DNA from: a virus
Virus record (IMG/VR): IMGVR_UViG_3300010885_055091
Location: 62,001-126,000 of that record
Direction: 5' to 3' (one strand)
Length of the DNA stretch: 64,000 nucleotides
Shown here: positions 27,515 through 35,164 of the stretch, in pieces
How positions within the stretch are numbered: position 1 is the stretch's first letter
Layout of the letters: each line of letters starts with the position of its first letter
The notes under the pieces: model-generated
Told to the model about the DNA's origin: nothing
Database searches by the model: none
Seen by the model: only the letters and a program-made list of their open reading frames with translations
Position numbers and translations under genes: made by a program

Positions 27515-28165
27515 ATGGAAATGAGTCATATACCGGTTCTTTGGCAACAGACATCTTCTGCAGGATTCATATTTAAAGTAACCAGTACTGGAGAGACCGT
27601 TTACGTTTACGCCAGAAATAGATACGCAGTTTGTTGTCTGGAGAAGTTCTCTATGCCTAGGCAGAATAACTCCCATATCTGCACTTTAGAATCTGTTCTT
27701 GTAGACTGTAAATCAGTACCTATAGTTTATCCAAAAGCTCGGGAAATTCCATATACTGAATTCGTTCTGAACTTCATTGATAGAAGAATTCTCATGTCTG
27801 ATGTCGTCGTGTTCAACTGTTTTGGAAGCAGTCTCGATGCTGATGGTTGGGTTCAAGTAAAGAAAATCATTAGCAAAGAAAAGGCTGATAAAGAAAAGGC
27901 TGATAAAGAAAAGGCCGTTGTAAGTAATCGTGATATCTTCCGTATTACAACGGATTCTCCTATTTTCGCTAAATCATATGAAGCTGAAATTAAACACACT
28001 AGTCATCGTTCTAAGCCCAATGAAACAGTTCTGAAAGCTTTGCAAGGACTGGGGTACTCTAAACAGTCAGTAAATTCTTGGGCATCTGAGTACGACTCAT
28101 CCGGTAAATCGAATGGGGATATGGTTAAAGCTGGCTGCAAGATGATTGCACAAAAGGCATCATAA
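27515..28165 (+). CDS. hypothetical protein with RuvA C-terminal-like domain
   Basis: 216 aa. The last 45 residues (NETVLKALQGLGYSKQSVNSW...DMVKAGCKMIA) have the pattern of RuvA domain III, a small three-helix bundle that contacts RuvB (ALxxLGYsxxEAxxA...LIxxALkxL). The N-terminal 45 residues are beta-rich (AGFIFKVTSTGETVYVYARN), compatible with an OB-like strand set. No helix-hairpin-helix is evident. With RuvB and a RuvC-like nuclease in the same window the RuvA idea is attractive but unproven. Contains a KEKAD repeat. Confidence 0.45.
   Translation: MEMSHIPVLWQQTSSAGFIFKVTSTGETVYVYARNRYAVCCLEKFSMPRQNNSHICTLESVLVDCKSVPIVYPKAREIPYTEFVLNFIDRRILMSDVVVFNCFGSSLDADGWVQVKKIISKEKADKEKADKEKAVVSNRDIFRITTDSPIFAKSYEAEIKHTSHRSKPNETVLKALQGLGYSKQSVNSWASEYDSSGKSNGDMVKAGCKMIAQKAS
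27875..27916 (+). repeat. 15-bp in-frame tandem repeat
   Basis: Nearly three units of AAAGAAAAGGCTGAT encode KEKADKEKADKEKA, a charged helical linker within the RuvA-tail-like gene. Confidence 0.85.
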
Positions 28166-28170
28166 ATCAC

Positions 28171-28473
28171 ATGAGTATGAACCTAAAAAATAAATATAAT
28201 TCAGAAAATTACAATGTTAGACATTCTCCCTTGGATATAGAGAGCGAACTTACTCAAAGTAATAATTACTATATAGCTATCTCCGATAGTTTCAATTCAT
28301 CTACCAGAGAATATGTAATCGATAGGGCTAGCTCTGCGAACCAACACATAAACTCATCTGAGTCCTTAATATCTAAATTCCTTAAATTTTCAATTTCATT
28401 ATTTTTAATATTCTCTTCTACCCTAATATTAATGTTTATCATCGCATTTATTATTACAATCAAGAAATTGTAA
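28171..28473 (+). CDS. small single-pass membrane protein
   Basis: 100 aa. A polar N-terminus is followed by a hydrophobic C-terminal segment (SLFLIFSSTLILMFIIAFI, about 75-96) and KKL. Tail-anchored topology is likely. Its start is 5 bases after the preceding stop. Function unknown. Confidence 0.6.
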   Translation: MSMNLKNKYNSENYNVRHSPLDIESELTQSNNYYIAISDSFNSSTREYVIDRASSANQHINSSESLISKFLKFSISLFLIFSSTLILMFIIAFIITIKKL

Positions 28474-28481
28474 AATTTTAT

Positions 28482-28949
28482 ATGTTAGTAACCAAATTTG
28501 AAGGATCGAAACTACTTAAATTATATGTCCCGAATTATTATTATAGTGAAGAAGTAAGAATAGATAAACAAGACCCGGTGCCTTTTAATGATAGCACACT
28601 GATTTGCCCGAAAGTCCACTTTGAATTACCAGACGGGAAATGGTTTGGCATGGACAATGGAATAATAGAGAAATTCGATATAGATAGAGAATGGGATTGG
28701 CGAATACTCAAGGCCAGAAAGAAAATAGACTCCATGATGGAGGATCCTGAAATTATATCTGACGGGTTTAAACAACTACAAATATTGGAGTCCTCTTCTA
28801 CATTATGTGGTATAGACCTCCCCGAATTCGTCCAAATGTTGCAACAATCAGCAACGGATGGGGAAGATTTAGAAACCACGTTTAATAGAATAAAAGATGA
28901 ACACGATAAAATATATAATGACGCTAGTAAACGTAATGAATCTAAGTAA
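28482..28949 (+). CDS. hypothetical protein
   Basis: 155 aa, not recognised. An N-terminal beta-rich half (LLKLYVPNYYYSEEVRI, FELPDGKWFGMDNG) and a helical C-terminal half. Preceded by a short gap after the membrane protein gene. Its last 80 bases overlap the convergent membrane protein gene. Confidence 0.6.
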   Translation: MLVTKFEGSKLLKLYVPNYYYSEEVRIDKQDPVPFNDSTLICPKVHFELPDGKWFGMDNGIIEKFDIDREWDWRILKARKKIDSMMEDPEIISDGFKQLQILESSSTLCGIDLPEFVQMLQQSATDGEDLETTFNRIKDEHDKIYNDASKRNESK

Positions 28950-29105
28950 CCTAATCTTGGGTTGATATATCTTCGATTCCACTTCAGCTACTTCTAATGA
29001 TATTAGAATGAAACAGGATATCTGTAAGAATATAAATATGTAAAAATATACTGGGCTATTTCTTTCATATAATATGGCAGCTAGGATAGATATCCATGCT
29101 GCCAT
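28869..29105 (-). CDS. small two-helix membrane protein
   Basis: About 78 aa from the ATG at 29105; a GTG at 29132 would overlap the upstream gene. Two hydrophobic segments (VYFYIFIFLQISCFILIS; FITFTSVIIYFIVFIFY) with a basic end. Large overlap with the plus-strand gene (81 bases) makes it less certain. It may be a holin-like protein, but no family is recognised. Confidence 0.45.
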   Translation of the reverse strand: MAAWISILAAILYERNSPVYFYIFIFLQISCFILISLEVAEVESKIYQPKIRLLRFITFTSVIIYFIVFIFYSIKRGF

Positions 29106-29118
29106 ATTTATTCCCGAA

Positions 29119-29352
29119 CTAACACTGTTCACTGAACATATTCCCGAATAACTCTTTGAATTTAATTACGCCGCTTTCCGTCTTGATTTTACTGAACACT
29201 AGTTTAGCAAAATGCTTATCAGTCCTTACGCGTCTTGCCGTTAATGCCCATTTTTCTCCTCTGGATGGGTGGACACGACACACCCCACAAATATCATCTG
29301 TAAGTTTAGACATGATATTGCACCCGATACATTTCCCAATACAAATAATCAT
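29119..29352 (-). CDS. small zinc-ribbon-like protein
   Basis: 77 aa. CIGKCIGC (residues 4-11) and CGVC (about 22-25) suggest a metal site. Then WALTARRVRTDKHFAKLVF, a basic stretch. Probably nucleic-acid binding or a regulator; not recognised. Followed by the membrane protein gene on the same strand. Confidence 0.6.
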   Translation of the reverse strand: MIICIGKCIGCNIMSKLTDDICGVCRVHPSRGEKWALTARRVRTDKHFAKLVFSKIKTESGVIKFKELFGNMFSEQC

Positions 29353-29424
29353 TTAAGAAAAAACCCTTCCTAATGAGTAATTTTCATTCCGCTTTAGTTA
29401 TTTATTAATATGGGACAGAATTAA

Positions 29425-29607
29425 TTGCTCGTTAACGAGCAGCCTCTAGCGAAAAATAACACCGACACAAGCATTAAATATGAACATAATAAAGCGGTTT
29501 GGGTTTTTGATAATATACTATTTCTAAATAAATTATCCGGTATAATTCATTATTCCACTGATTTTAACTATGTGATAGATGAATCAGAAAAGCATTACCT
29601 GAAATAA
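29425..29607 (+). CDS. possible small protein, TTG start
   Basis: 60 aa open frame filling the gap before the J-like gene; only a TTG start is available, and it sits beside the palindrome. The sequence (KAVWVFDNILFLNKLSG) is plausible protein but without family. May be spurious. Confidence 0.3.
   Translation: MLVNEQPLAKNNTDTSIKYEHNKAVWVFDNILFLNKLSGIIHYSTDFNYVIDESEKHYLK
29426..29441. promoter_or_regulatory. perfect 16-bp palindrome
   Basis: TGCTCGTTAACGAGCA is fully self-complementary. It lies in the 268-base gap between divergent genes (29352 minus, 29621 plus). Such a site suits a dimeric repressor. Confidence 0.45.
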
Positions 29608-29620
29608 AGAATAAAACATC

Positions 29621-30277
29621 ATGAGAGACAAGAAATGGAAAAGCTTGGTGTTTAGACTTCAACATTTGCAGGCAGAATTAGACGACAGACAAGAATTACT
29701 TGATGATCATAAACATGCCTTTGATGCAGCTATACAAAAAATTATTAAAGAATATTTACACAGTAAAACTAAGAGTACAGAAGAAATAAATCCAGTTGAT
29801 GAAGAGACATCCACAGCTTTAGTAAAGAAGGCAGACGATCCGAGTACAGATTCGGATGACACTAATGAGCCCGAAGGTATAAGTAATTTAGAAGACCAAG
29901 AAATTCACAATGAAGTAGATAGTATTCCTGAGGTTTTTAAAAAATTGTGGAAATCCATAGCTTCTCTCACCCATCCAGATAAAACTAATAATGACGAAAG
30001 ATATACCAAGGTATACAAAGAGTCTCTTGTTCATTACAAGGAAAAAAATTTCGGTAATTTGATAATAACCGCCTTAGAATTAGGGATTTTAAATAACCAT
30101 ATAGATAATGGCCTTATTCCGCACATCAATGATTCCATAAGCGTAGCAGAAAATAGGATAAAGCATATAGATGGACTAGCACTATGGCAATGGTTAAATA
30201 CTGAGGACGAAGATCAAAAGAAAAATATTACTAATTTAACAGCTGCAATCATGAAAAGTAGACTAGGTATCAACTAA
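29621..30277 (+). CDS. J-domain-like protein
   Basis: 218 aa. The N-terminal 50 residues are a coiled coil (QHLQAELDDRQELLDDHK), then an acidic linker. From about 107 KKLWKSIASLTHPDKTNNDERYTKVYKESL has the J-domain pattern of helix II, HPDK and helix III. The helical C-terminus is of unknown function. Third J-type protein in this window; it may bring Hsp70 to a virion or replication complex by its coiled coil. Confidence 0.62.
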   Translation: MRDKKWKSLVFRLQHLQAELDDRQELLDDHKHAFDAAIQKIIKEYLHSKTKSTEEINPVDEETSTALVKKADDPSTDSDDTNEPEGISNLEDQEIHNEVDSIPEVFKKLWKSIASLTHPDKTNNDERYTKVYKESLVHYKEKNFGNLIITALELGILNNHIDNGLIPHINDSISVAENRIKHIDGLALWQWLNTEDEDQKKNITNLTAAIMKSRLGIN

Positions 30278-30563
30278 TGATTTGAAGCACTAAGTTCATG
30301 GCTGGTTCTTCGGAATGCCTCATAATCAATTCTGGATCTTCTTCTATTAACCAAAGACCATCTACCATTCTACACTCGGATTTTCCAATGAGTAGAAATC
30401 CGTCTCTGTTATAACCCACGAATCTTTTAGCTTTAGGCAAGTATAAAGCATGGGTGTCTCTAAAATCAGCCCACATAATATAAGATTGAAGATTAACGCC
30501 TTCAGAGGTGCACAGGGCCATCCAAGGTCTTTTAGGAACTAAATTACCTGCAAAGGGTCTCAA
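30270..30563 (-). CDS. small hypothetical protein
   Basis: 97 aa from a TTG at 30563; an internal ATG at 30521 is possible. Beta-rich (ALYLPKAKRFVGYNRDGFLLIG). Not recognised. Converges with the J-like gene (8-base overlap). Confidence 0.5.
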   Translation of the reverse strand: MRPFAGNLVPKRPWMALCTSEGVNLQSYIMWADFRDTHALYLPKAKRFVGYNRDGFLLIGKSECRMVDGLWLIEEDPELIMRHSEEPAMNLVLQIIS

Positions 30564-30607
30564 CTTTTTACTTTACCGATTTAAATTCTTTATATTTCTC
30601 TGAAATT

Positions 30608-31117
30608 GTGGAATACATATCATATAGCGACATAGCCCTAAAAATTTCTTCGACAAAGATAGCCCTTGTTCCAGAAAAAGAGGGTGCTTATGGAGCACCT
30701 GATGGTCAGATCATTTCTCTACTCAAGGACTTATTATGCTGCAAATACTCTATAGACGCTGCCTATCGTAGCTTTGCGGACAGAGTAAGGGGTCCTTGGA
30801 GAGATGCCCTTGTAGAACACTGGAAGGACCATGCTAAAGAAGAACGCTCCGCAGCTTACGATATAGCCATGAAAATTGTAGGGATGGGTGGAGATCCATT
30901 TCTACACATGTTATCGATCCCCGAATGTCCCGCCAATGTTGAAGCACTATGTGCTTGCTTGGCTCAAATGGAATTAAATTTGATTGAAACTAGCCGAGCA
31001 CTAATAGGATGTTCCGGGGACAATACGGCCATAAGAGTCATGGCTGAGAATATTATTCTAATAGATACTCAACACTTAGATGACCTAAAAAGAATGTGCG
31101 TTCAATTAGCTGTGTGA
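30608..31117 (+). CDS. ferritin-like four-helix-bundle protein
   Basis: 169 aa, GTG start. Four long helices with LLKDLLCCKYSIDAAYRSFADRV, HWKDHAKEERSAAYDIAMKI, QMELNLIETSRALI and ENIILIDTQHLDDLKRM. Acid and His residues (EHWKDHAKEE, EIxxxxQHLDD) are placed as in ferritin/Dps-like di-iron carriers. Iron storage or DNA protection is inference from the fold. The final 16 bases overlap the convergent Rad50-like gene. Confidence 0.65.
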   Translation: MEYISYSDIALKISSTKIALVPEKEGAYGAPDGQIISLLKDLLCCKYSIDAAYRSFADRVRGPWRDALVEHWKDHAKEERSAAYDIAMKIVGMGGDPFLHMLSIPECPANVEALCACLAQMELNLIETSRALIGCSGDNTAIRVMAENIILIDTQHLDDLKRMCVQLAV

Positions 31118-32271
31118 TTGTCTGCCAGGTGTGGTTTATCGCAAGTGGGACAACGCGGGATCTTTTCTATCTCTTGGTTAACGATTAAGAGATCTGCGTC
31201 TATCTCTTTCAGTATCTTTTTAGATTTTACACATTCGTTGGCTTGATTCGTTAATCTAACGTTCAATGCCATTAATTCGATATATTGTGAGTATGACTTC
31301 ACAGGTTCTGGAATATCTTTTATCGGACCATAAGCGTCACCTTTAAGTCTATCTATTTTTTTCGAAATATTTTTTAACTCTATATAATTACTCACCTCAT
31401 TGATTTCATCAGGTATTTTTGTCTTCTTAATACTGTTAAGTGGAATAATACCACTAGCATGTTTGCTTATGTTTTCCTCAATCCTGCTCAAGGATTTCCA
31501 CACGTCTACCTCCTGAAAATCGACCTTATCGATCAGTATCACCTTCTCGATTTCTTTAACGTGGTCTATCGACGTTTCAAGACTTTTTACTTTTTTGGAG
31601 AATTTATCTAGTAATTCAATGCTGTTCGAATAATCTAATATTGACTTAAATTGATCTTCCAGGTCCTGCTTGATATTGTTAAGTTCCTCCAGAGCTGTTA
31701 ATTTTTCCAGTACCCCCTTAAGATTTTTAGACTCTTCGGATCGTGCATTTGATTCATCATTATGTTTTCTTTTGCCCTTAGCACATAATGTAATGGCGTC
31801 TTGTAGTACATTTAGCCTTGATACTTCTGATATGAAGTCTGTTACTTGGGAACCAGGCTTATCTAACAAGAATATGGGAGAAAATTGTGAAGCCAACCAT
31901 GGATGGATATTATCACTACCTACATTTACCGGCTTAAACCCAAACGAAGCTATTTCATCTAACTGTTTTGCTCCTACTTTATCTAAGGTTTTCCCGCCGA
32001 TAATGTATCGATTTATACCCTTCTCACCCTTTTCCCATGTGTAAGCCCAGTCCTCACACTCCATAGAAACTGTGCTATGACTTGCTCCTTTCCTAACCAT
32101 CCCTATTACTGAATTATTTAGTATAGAAGAGGAAATCGCTCTAACAATAGCACTTTTCCCGATGTTAGTCACACCAACTAGACATGTAAATCCTTTTATT
32201 TCAAATTCAATGTCTTTAATGCTCTGAAAATTCTTGATCCGTACTTTTATTGGCTTTAAATTTTCCGACAT
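31102..32271 (-). CDS. Rad50/SbcC-like ATPase N-terminal half ending in zinc hook
   Basis: 389 aa. RIKNFQSIKDIEFEIKGFTCLVGVTNIGKSAI carries Walker A (GVTNIGKS, about 33-40) and the SMC-type start. A coiled coil with many Leu/Glu/Lys heptads follows to about 350. It ends with IPRCPTCDKPH, a CxxC like the Rad50 zinc hook. A normal Rad50 continues from the hook through a second coil to the signature and Walker B lobe; here the protein stops right after the hook. Directly downstream of recA (10-base gap) on the same strand. Recombination or end processing is likely, but it needs a partner for ATPase activity. Confidence 0.72.
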   Translation of the reverse strand: MSENLKPIKVRIKNFQSIKDIEFEIKGFTCLVGVTNIGKSAIVRAISSSILNNSVIGMVRKGASHSTVSMECEDWAYTWEKGEKGINRYIIGGKTLDKVGAKQLDEIASFGFKPVNVGSDNIHPWLASQFSPIFLLDKPGSQVTDFISEVSRLNVLQDAITLCAKGKRKHNDESNARSEESKNLKGVLEKLTALEELNNIKQDLEDQFKSILDYSNSIELLDKFSKKVKSLETSIDHVKEIEKVILIDKVDFQEVDVWKSLSRIEENISKHASGIIPLNSIKKTKIPDEINEVSNYIELKNISKKIDRLKGDAYGPIKDIPEPVKSYSQYIELMALNVRLTNQANECVKSKKILKEIDADLLIVNQEIEKIPRCPTCDKPHLADNHTAN

Positions 32272-32281
32272 TATTCTACTA

Positions 32282-33598
32282 TCAAATATCTGAGGTATCG
32301 ATTTCCGAGGTTTCTACGCCATCATCATCATCAACACCCATATCAGCGGGTGTTACGTAATTTGTGGTGGAATCGTCCAGATAGTCGTCATCTTCATCCA
32401 TCCTTTTCGTAATTGCGTCTTCTGCTAGTGAGGCCAACTGTTCATCATCAATAGCTCTAAATCCTTGAATAATTTTATCTCTACACATACTCATCATTTC
32501 TTCAAACATCACACTATCTTTCTGAATGGCTACTCTAAATTTTTCTATTCCTATTGCTTCTACTTCCTTGCCTGTAGCTGGTGATTTGTAAGTATATATA
32601 TCTTGCTTTCTAGCGTTTTTACTGTGTTTTACTATTCCATATGCCTCGGCGACATTCATCATGGTTCTTAGTTCATCAATTCCAACACCGTAACGAATAG
32701 TTATGAGACCCGTGTGTCCCTGGCGTGCATCGATCTTGTTTTTAATATTCTTTACTTCAATATCTGTCGATACAGGAACTTCCTCGTATTCTTTAATAAT
32801 CGGATTCCAAATTTTCGCCTTAGCAGATTGCTTAGGCTTTAACATGAGCCGAATGGAAGACCAAAACTTAAGAGCATTGCCTCCCGTAGTGCTCTTTAAA
32901 GCTTCTTCAGTATATCCCATAGCTCCTATCTTATCACGAGTCTGATTTGTGAAAATTAAGCAGGTACCCGTTTTAGCAATGATGGCTTGAATCTTTGGCA
33001 TCCAAGTACTCATAAGTCTTGGGATTTCCGCCATGCCCTGCTTCTCTTTTTCGTTAGCTACATTTCTTTGGATCTCACGCCGAGACACTAGACCTGCTAC
33101 TGAGTCTACTACGATTAGATCTATACCATGAAGCGCAGCCCCATTAACTAGACTCTCCGTTTCCTCGAAGGTATGGGGCTGTACACGAATCGCGTTGCCT
33201 GACCCTCCTAATTCTACGGGTCTAAAATCGACTCCTAATTTCAGAGCATATGCATCAATAACTGCATGCTCCAGATCTACATAAAGAACGCTCCCAGTGC
33301 CGCCTTTAGATGCAATTGCTTGCCCTGCAGCCATTAAGGCAATCGTGGACTTACCTGATGATTCACGACCATATACCTCAACTATCTTGCCTCGTGGCCA
33401 TCCAGGGCAAAGAAATGATCCATCAGGAAGTCTAGAACCACCTATAAGGAGATTTAATACTGTGGACCCAGTATTAATGTGCTCCATCTTCAATGATGGA
33501 GTCACTAACATATCTTTCATGTTCAACCCGGTTCGTTTCTCCATGGTTGATAAGAATTTCGCAATGTTTGGATGAATTTTTGCTGTTTGCTTGGCCAT
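32282..33598 (-). CDS. recA: RecA/UvsX-type recombinase
   Basis: 438 aa, longer than E. coli RecA (353). GRESSGKST is Walker A (about 77), LIVVDSVAG is Walker B, TGTCLIFTNQTRDKIG matches the L2 side, and STTGGNALKFW is the conserved L2 end. The C-terminal 70 residues are very acidic (DDDDGVETSEIDTSDI), as in many RecAs. Known role: strand exchange in repair and recombination-dependent replication. Forms a run with the Rad50-like gene and sits near RuvC-like and RuvB. A TGAGTGTAA element lies 14 bases before the ATG. Confidence 0.93.
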   Translation of the reverse strand: MAKQTAKIHPNIAKFLSTMEKRTGLNMKDMLVTPSLKMEHINTGSTVLNLLIGGSRLPDGSFLCPGWPRGKIVEVYGRESSGKSTIALMAAGQAIASKGGTGSVLYVDLEHAVIDAYALKLGVDFRPVELGGSGNAIRVQPHTFEETESLVNGAALHGIDLIVVDSVAGLVSRREIQRNVANEKEKQGMAEIPRLMSTWMPKIQAIIAKTGTCLIFTNQTRDKIGAMGYTEEALKSTTGGNALKFWSSIRLMLKPKQSAKAKIWNPIIKEYEEVPVSTDIEVKNIKNKIDARQGHTGLITIRYGVGIDELRTMMNVAEAYGIVKHSKNARKQDIYTYKSPATGKEVEAIGIEKFRVAIQKDSVMFEEMMSMCRDKIIQGFRAIDDEQLASLAEDAITKRMDEDDDYLDDSTTNYVTPADMGVDDDDGVETSEIDTSDI

Positions 33599-33612
33599 AA
33601 TAACTTTCTACA

Positions 33613-33622
33613 TTACACTCAG
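33613..33622 (-). promoter_or_regulatory. TGAGTGTAA element upstream of recA
   Basis: On the minus strand CTGAGTGTAA precedes the recA ATG by 14 bases, identical to the element at 25487-25496. Confidence 0.35.
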
Positions 33623-33662
33623 TGTCTGTTACTCTTTGCTTCTTTATCTTCTGTTTAATTGA

Positions 33663-33875
33663 ATGGGTAAACGGAATTCACGAAATCGTAAAACACCGCA
33701 AGTTAAGTCAATGCAAGAATTTTGCAACGATTTAAAAATTGCTAAAATAGATGAAGTTCATGAATTGAAGCAGTCAGAATTGGAAAAAAAGTATAAGGAG
33801 CAAGAAGATAAAATGATCATATTGATGTACGGTAACTATTCGACGGAAGAAGGACCTTCACAAGATTCTAAATAG
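33663..33875 (+). CDS. small hypothetical protein
   Basis: 70 aa; basic start (MGKRNSRNRKTPQ), then a charged helix ELKQSELEKKYKEQEDK. Convergent overlap of 40 bases with the RuvC-like gene. Not recognised. Confidence 0.5.
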   Translation: MGKRNSRNRKTPQVKSMQEFCNDLKIAKIDEVHELKQSELEKKYKEQEDKMIILMYGNYSTEEGPSQDSK

Positions 33876-34567
33876 CTTAATAAATTAGTGTTAATGTCCG
33901 TTTTTTTCGGAAGATCTATTCTTCCTTCTGGTATTTTTGAAAATTCGAAAAATCTGCTATTTTCTCTAAATATATGGGCTATTTTTATGTTTGCAGTTCC
34001 CTTTAGCGTTTTCACCTTCTTCGTTTTTTCTAAAAATACTCTGAGTTCATTATCACTTAGCATATCAGGTGATAAGAGACCATTTTTTAATGACATAAAC
34101 CTTGTGCTGAAATATGAAATGCAATAAGCGTCGGCTTCGTTATTATCTATAAGTTCAGAATCATTCGTATCGAATTGCACGAATTTCTGCATATCCAATT
34201 TGGTTACTAGTCCTCTGACACTCTTTCGCCCCCTGACCAATGACTTTAAAGTAGCGGGATCGAAAAGCACCACATCCTTCCTTGATTCAAATATTGCTTC
34301 TAAGCAAAACATCATTAAGCTATGATGTACAGTTTGGTATGGACCTGCCCCATATGCTGGGCTTTCAATACCTACGACATCTGGTTCGAAGGTATTCAGG
34401 AGCCTCTTTACCAGAGACCTATAATGAACATACCTAGCAACAGGAACTGTTGAAGGAAATGTCTCTTCATGCCCGGAAGAGATTCTTCTTTCCGTTCCAG
34501 TCGCCTGGTTATCAAAGACGGCCCATCCGAAGCCTCGGAGGGATGGGTCTAATCCTAAGGATCTCAA
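33836..34567 (-). CDS. RuvC-like Holliday junction resolvase (RNase H fold)
   Basis: 243 aa. SLGLDPSLRGFGWAVFD holds the first Asp, VVGIESPAYGAG the Glu, and DNEADAYCISYF the last Asp pair typical of RuvC/RNase-H resolvases. Known action: cuts four-way junctions. The usual length is about 170 aa; the extra C-terminal 70 residues may be phage-specific. Starts with TTG overlapping the stop of the gene at 34564 (TTGA), so coupled. Works plausibly with RuvB and RecA of the same strand. Confidence 0.75.
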   Translation of the reverse strand: MRSLGLDPSLRGFGWAVFDNQATGTERRISSGHEETFPSTVPVARYVHYRSLVKRLLNTFEPDVVGIESPAYGAGPYQTVHHSLMMFCLEAIFESRKDVVLFDPATLKSLVRGRKSVRGLVTKLDMQKFVQFDTNDSELIDNNEADAYCISYFSTRFMSLKNGLLSPDMLSDNELRVFLEKTKKVKTLKGTANIKIAHIFRENSRFFEFSKIPEGRIDLPKKTDINTNLLSYLESCEGPSSVE

Positions 34568-34902
34568 TGATTTGATTTAGCGTCTAAAATAGCCCTTGCA
34601 AATGGGATTAAGTTCCAAGCCCATGGCAAGTATCCACCAGTTGGATTCTGGATTGAAGTAACCAAATGTTTCCAGTGAGACTCAGGAATTTCCCAAGTAT
34701 CGGAATGTTTCTCTATGCTTCGAGCTATTTCATATGCTCTTTGTAATCCATCATAATCTTTTATAACTTCTAAATCGAAAGCTCTCTCTTTCACATAAGT
34801 ATCAAAACTTATGTGATCTACTGGTTTGCCATCGCTAATAAAGGACCGTCCATGAAAGTCTACTGGTTTAATAGCTTCTGGCACGTTTATGACTCTACTC
34901 AT
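34564..34902 (-). CDS. hypothetical protein coupled to RuvC-like gene
   Basis: 112 aa. Contains DYDGLQRAYEIARSIEKH and IPESHWKHLVTSIQNP. Not recognised. Translationally coupled to the RuvC-like gene. The leader AACTGTAAAATAGAAC precedes the ATG. Confidence 0.6.
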   Translation of the reverse strand: MSRVINVPEAIKPVDFHGRSFISDGKPVDHISFDTYVKERAFDLEVIKDYDGLQRAYEIARSIEKHSDTWEIPESHWKHLVTSIQNPTGGYLPWAWNLIPFARAILDAKSNH

Positions 34903-34922
34903 GTTCTATTTTACAGTTATCA

Positions 34923-35162
34923 TCATAAAGTGGGATTCAATACTGCGTATAGGAAACTCTTTACAGAGGTATAGATATCATCAGGAAATGTCACATTCTT
35001 AAACGATTTTGAACACTGTTCGACTGAAATCCAAGTCCCATCGTTATCATATCCTCTATCGTAGTATATACTTACACTATTATCCTCTACATTTACCTCG
35101 AATCTAGTAATTTTAGCTTGATTTATGATGACAGACTGAGGGGTTGGCAAGGAAATAGGCAT
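34923..35162 (-). CDS. small beta-rich hypothetical protein
   Basis: 79 aa. Beta-strand pattern (KITRFEVNVEDNSVSIYYDRG) then a short helix. It starts 3 bases after the stop of the large repetitive protein. Possibly a virion accessory from its position; not recognised. Confidence 0.6.
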   Translation of the reverse strand: MPISLPTPQSVIINQAKITRFEVNVEDNSVSIYYDRGYDNDGTWISVEQCSKSFKNVTFPDDIYTSVKSFLYAVLNPTL

Positions 35163-35164
35163 TC

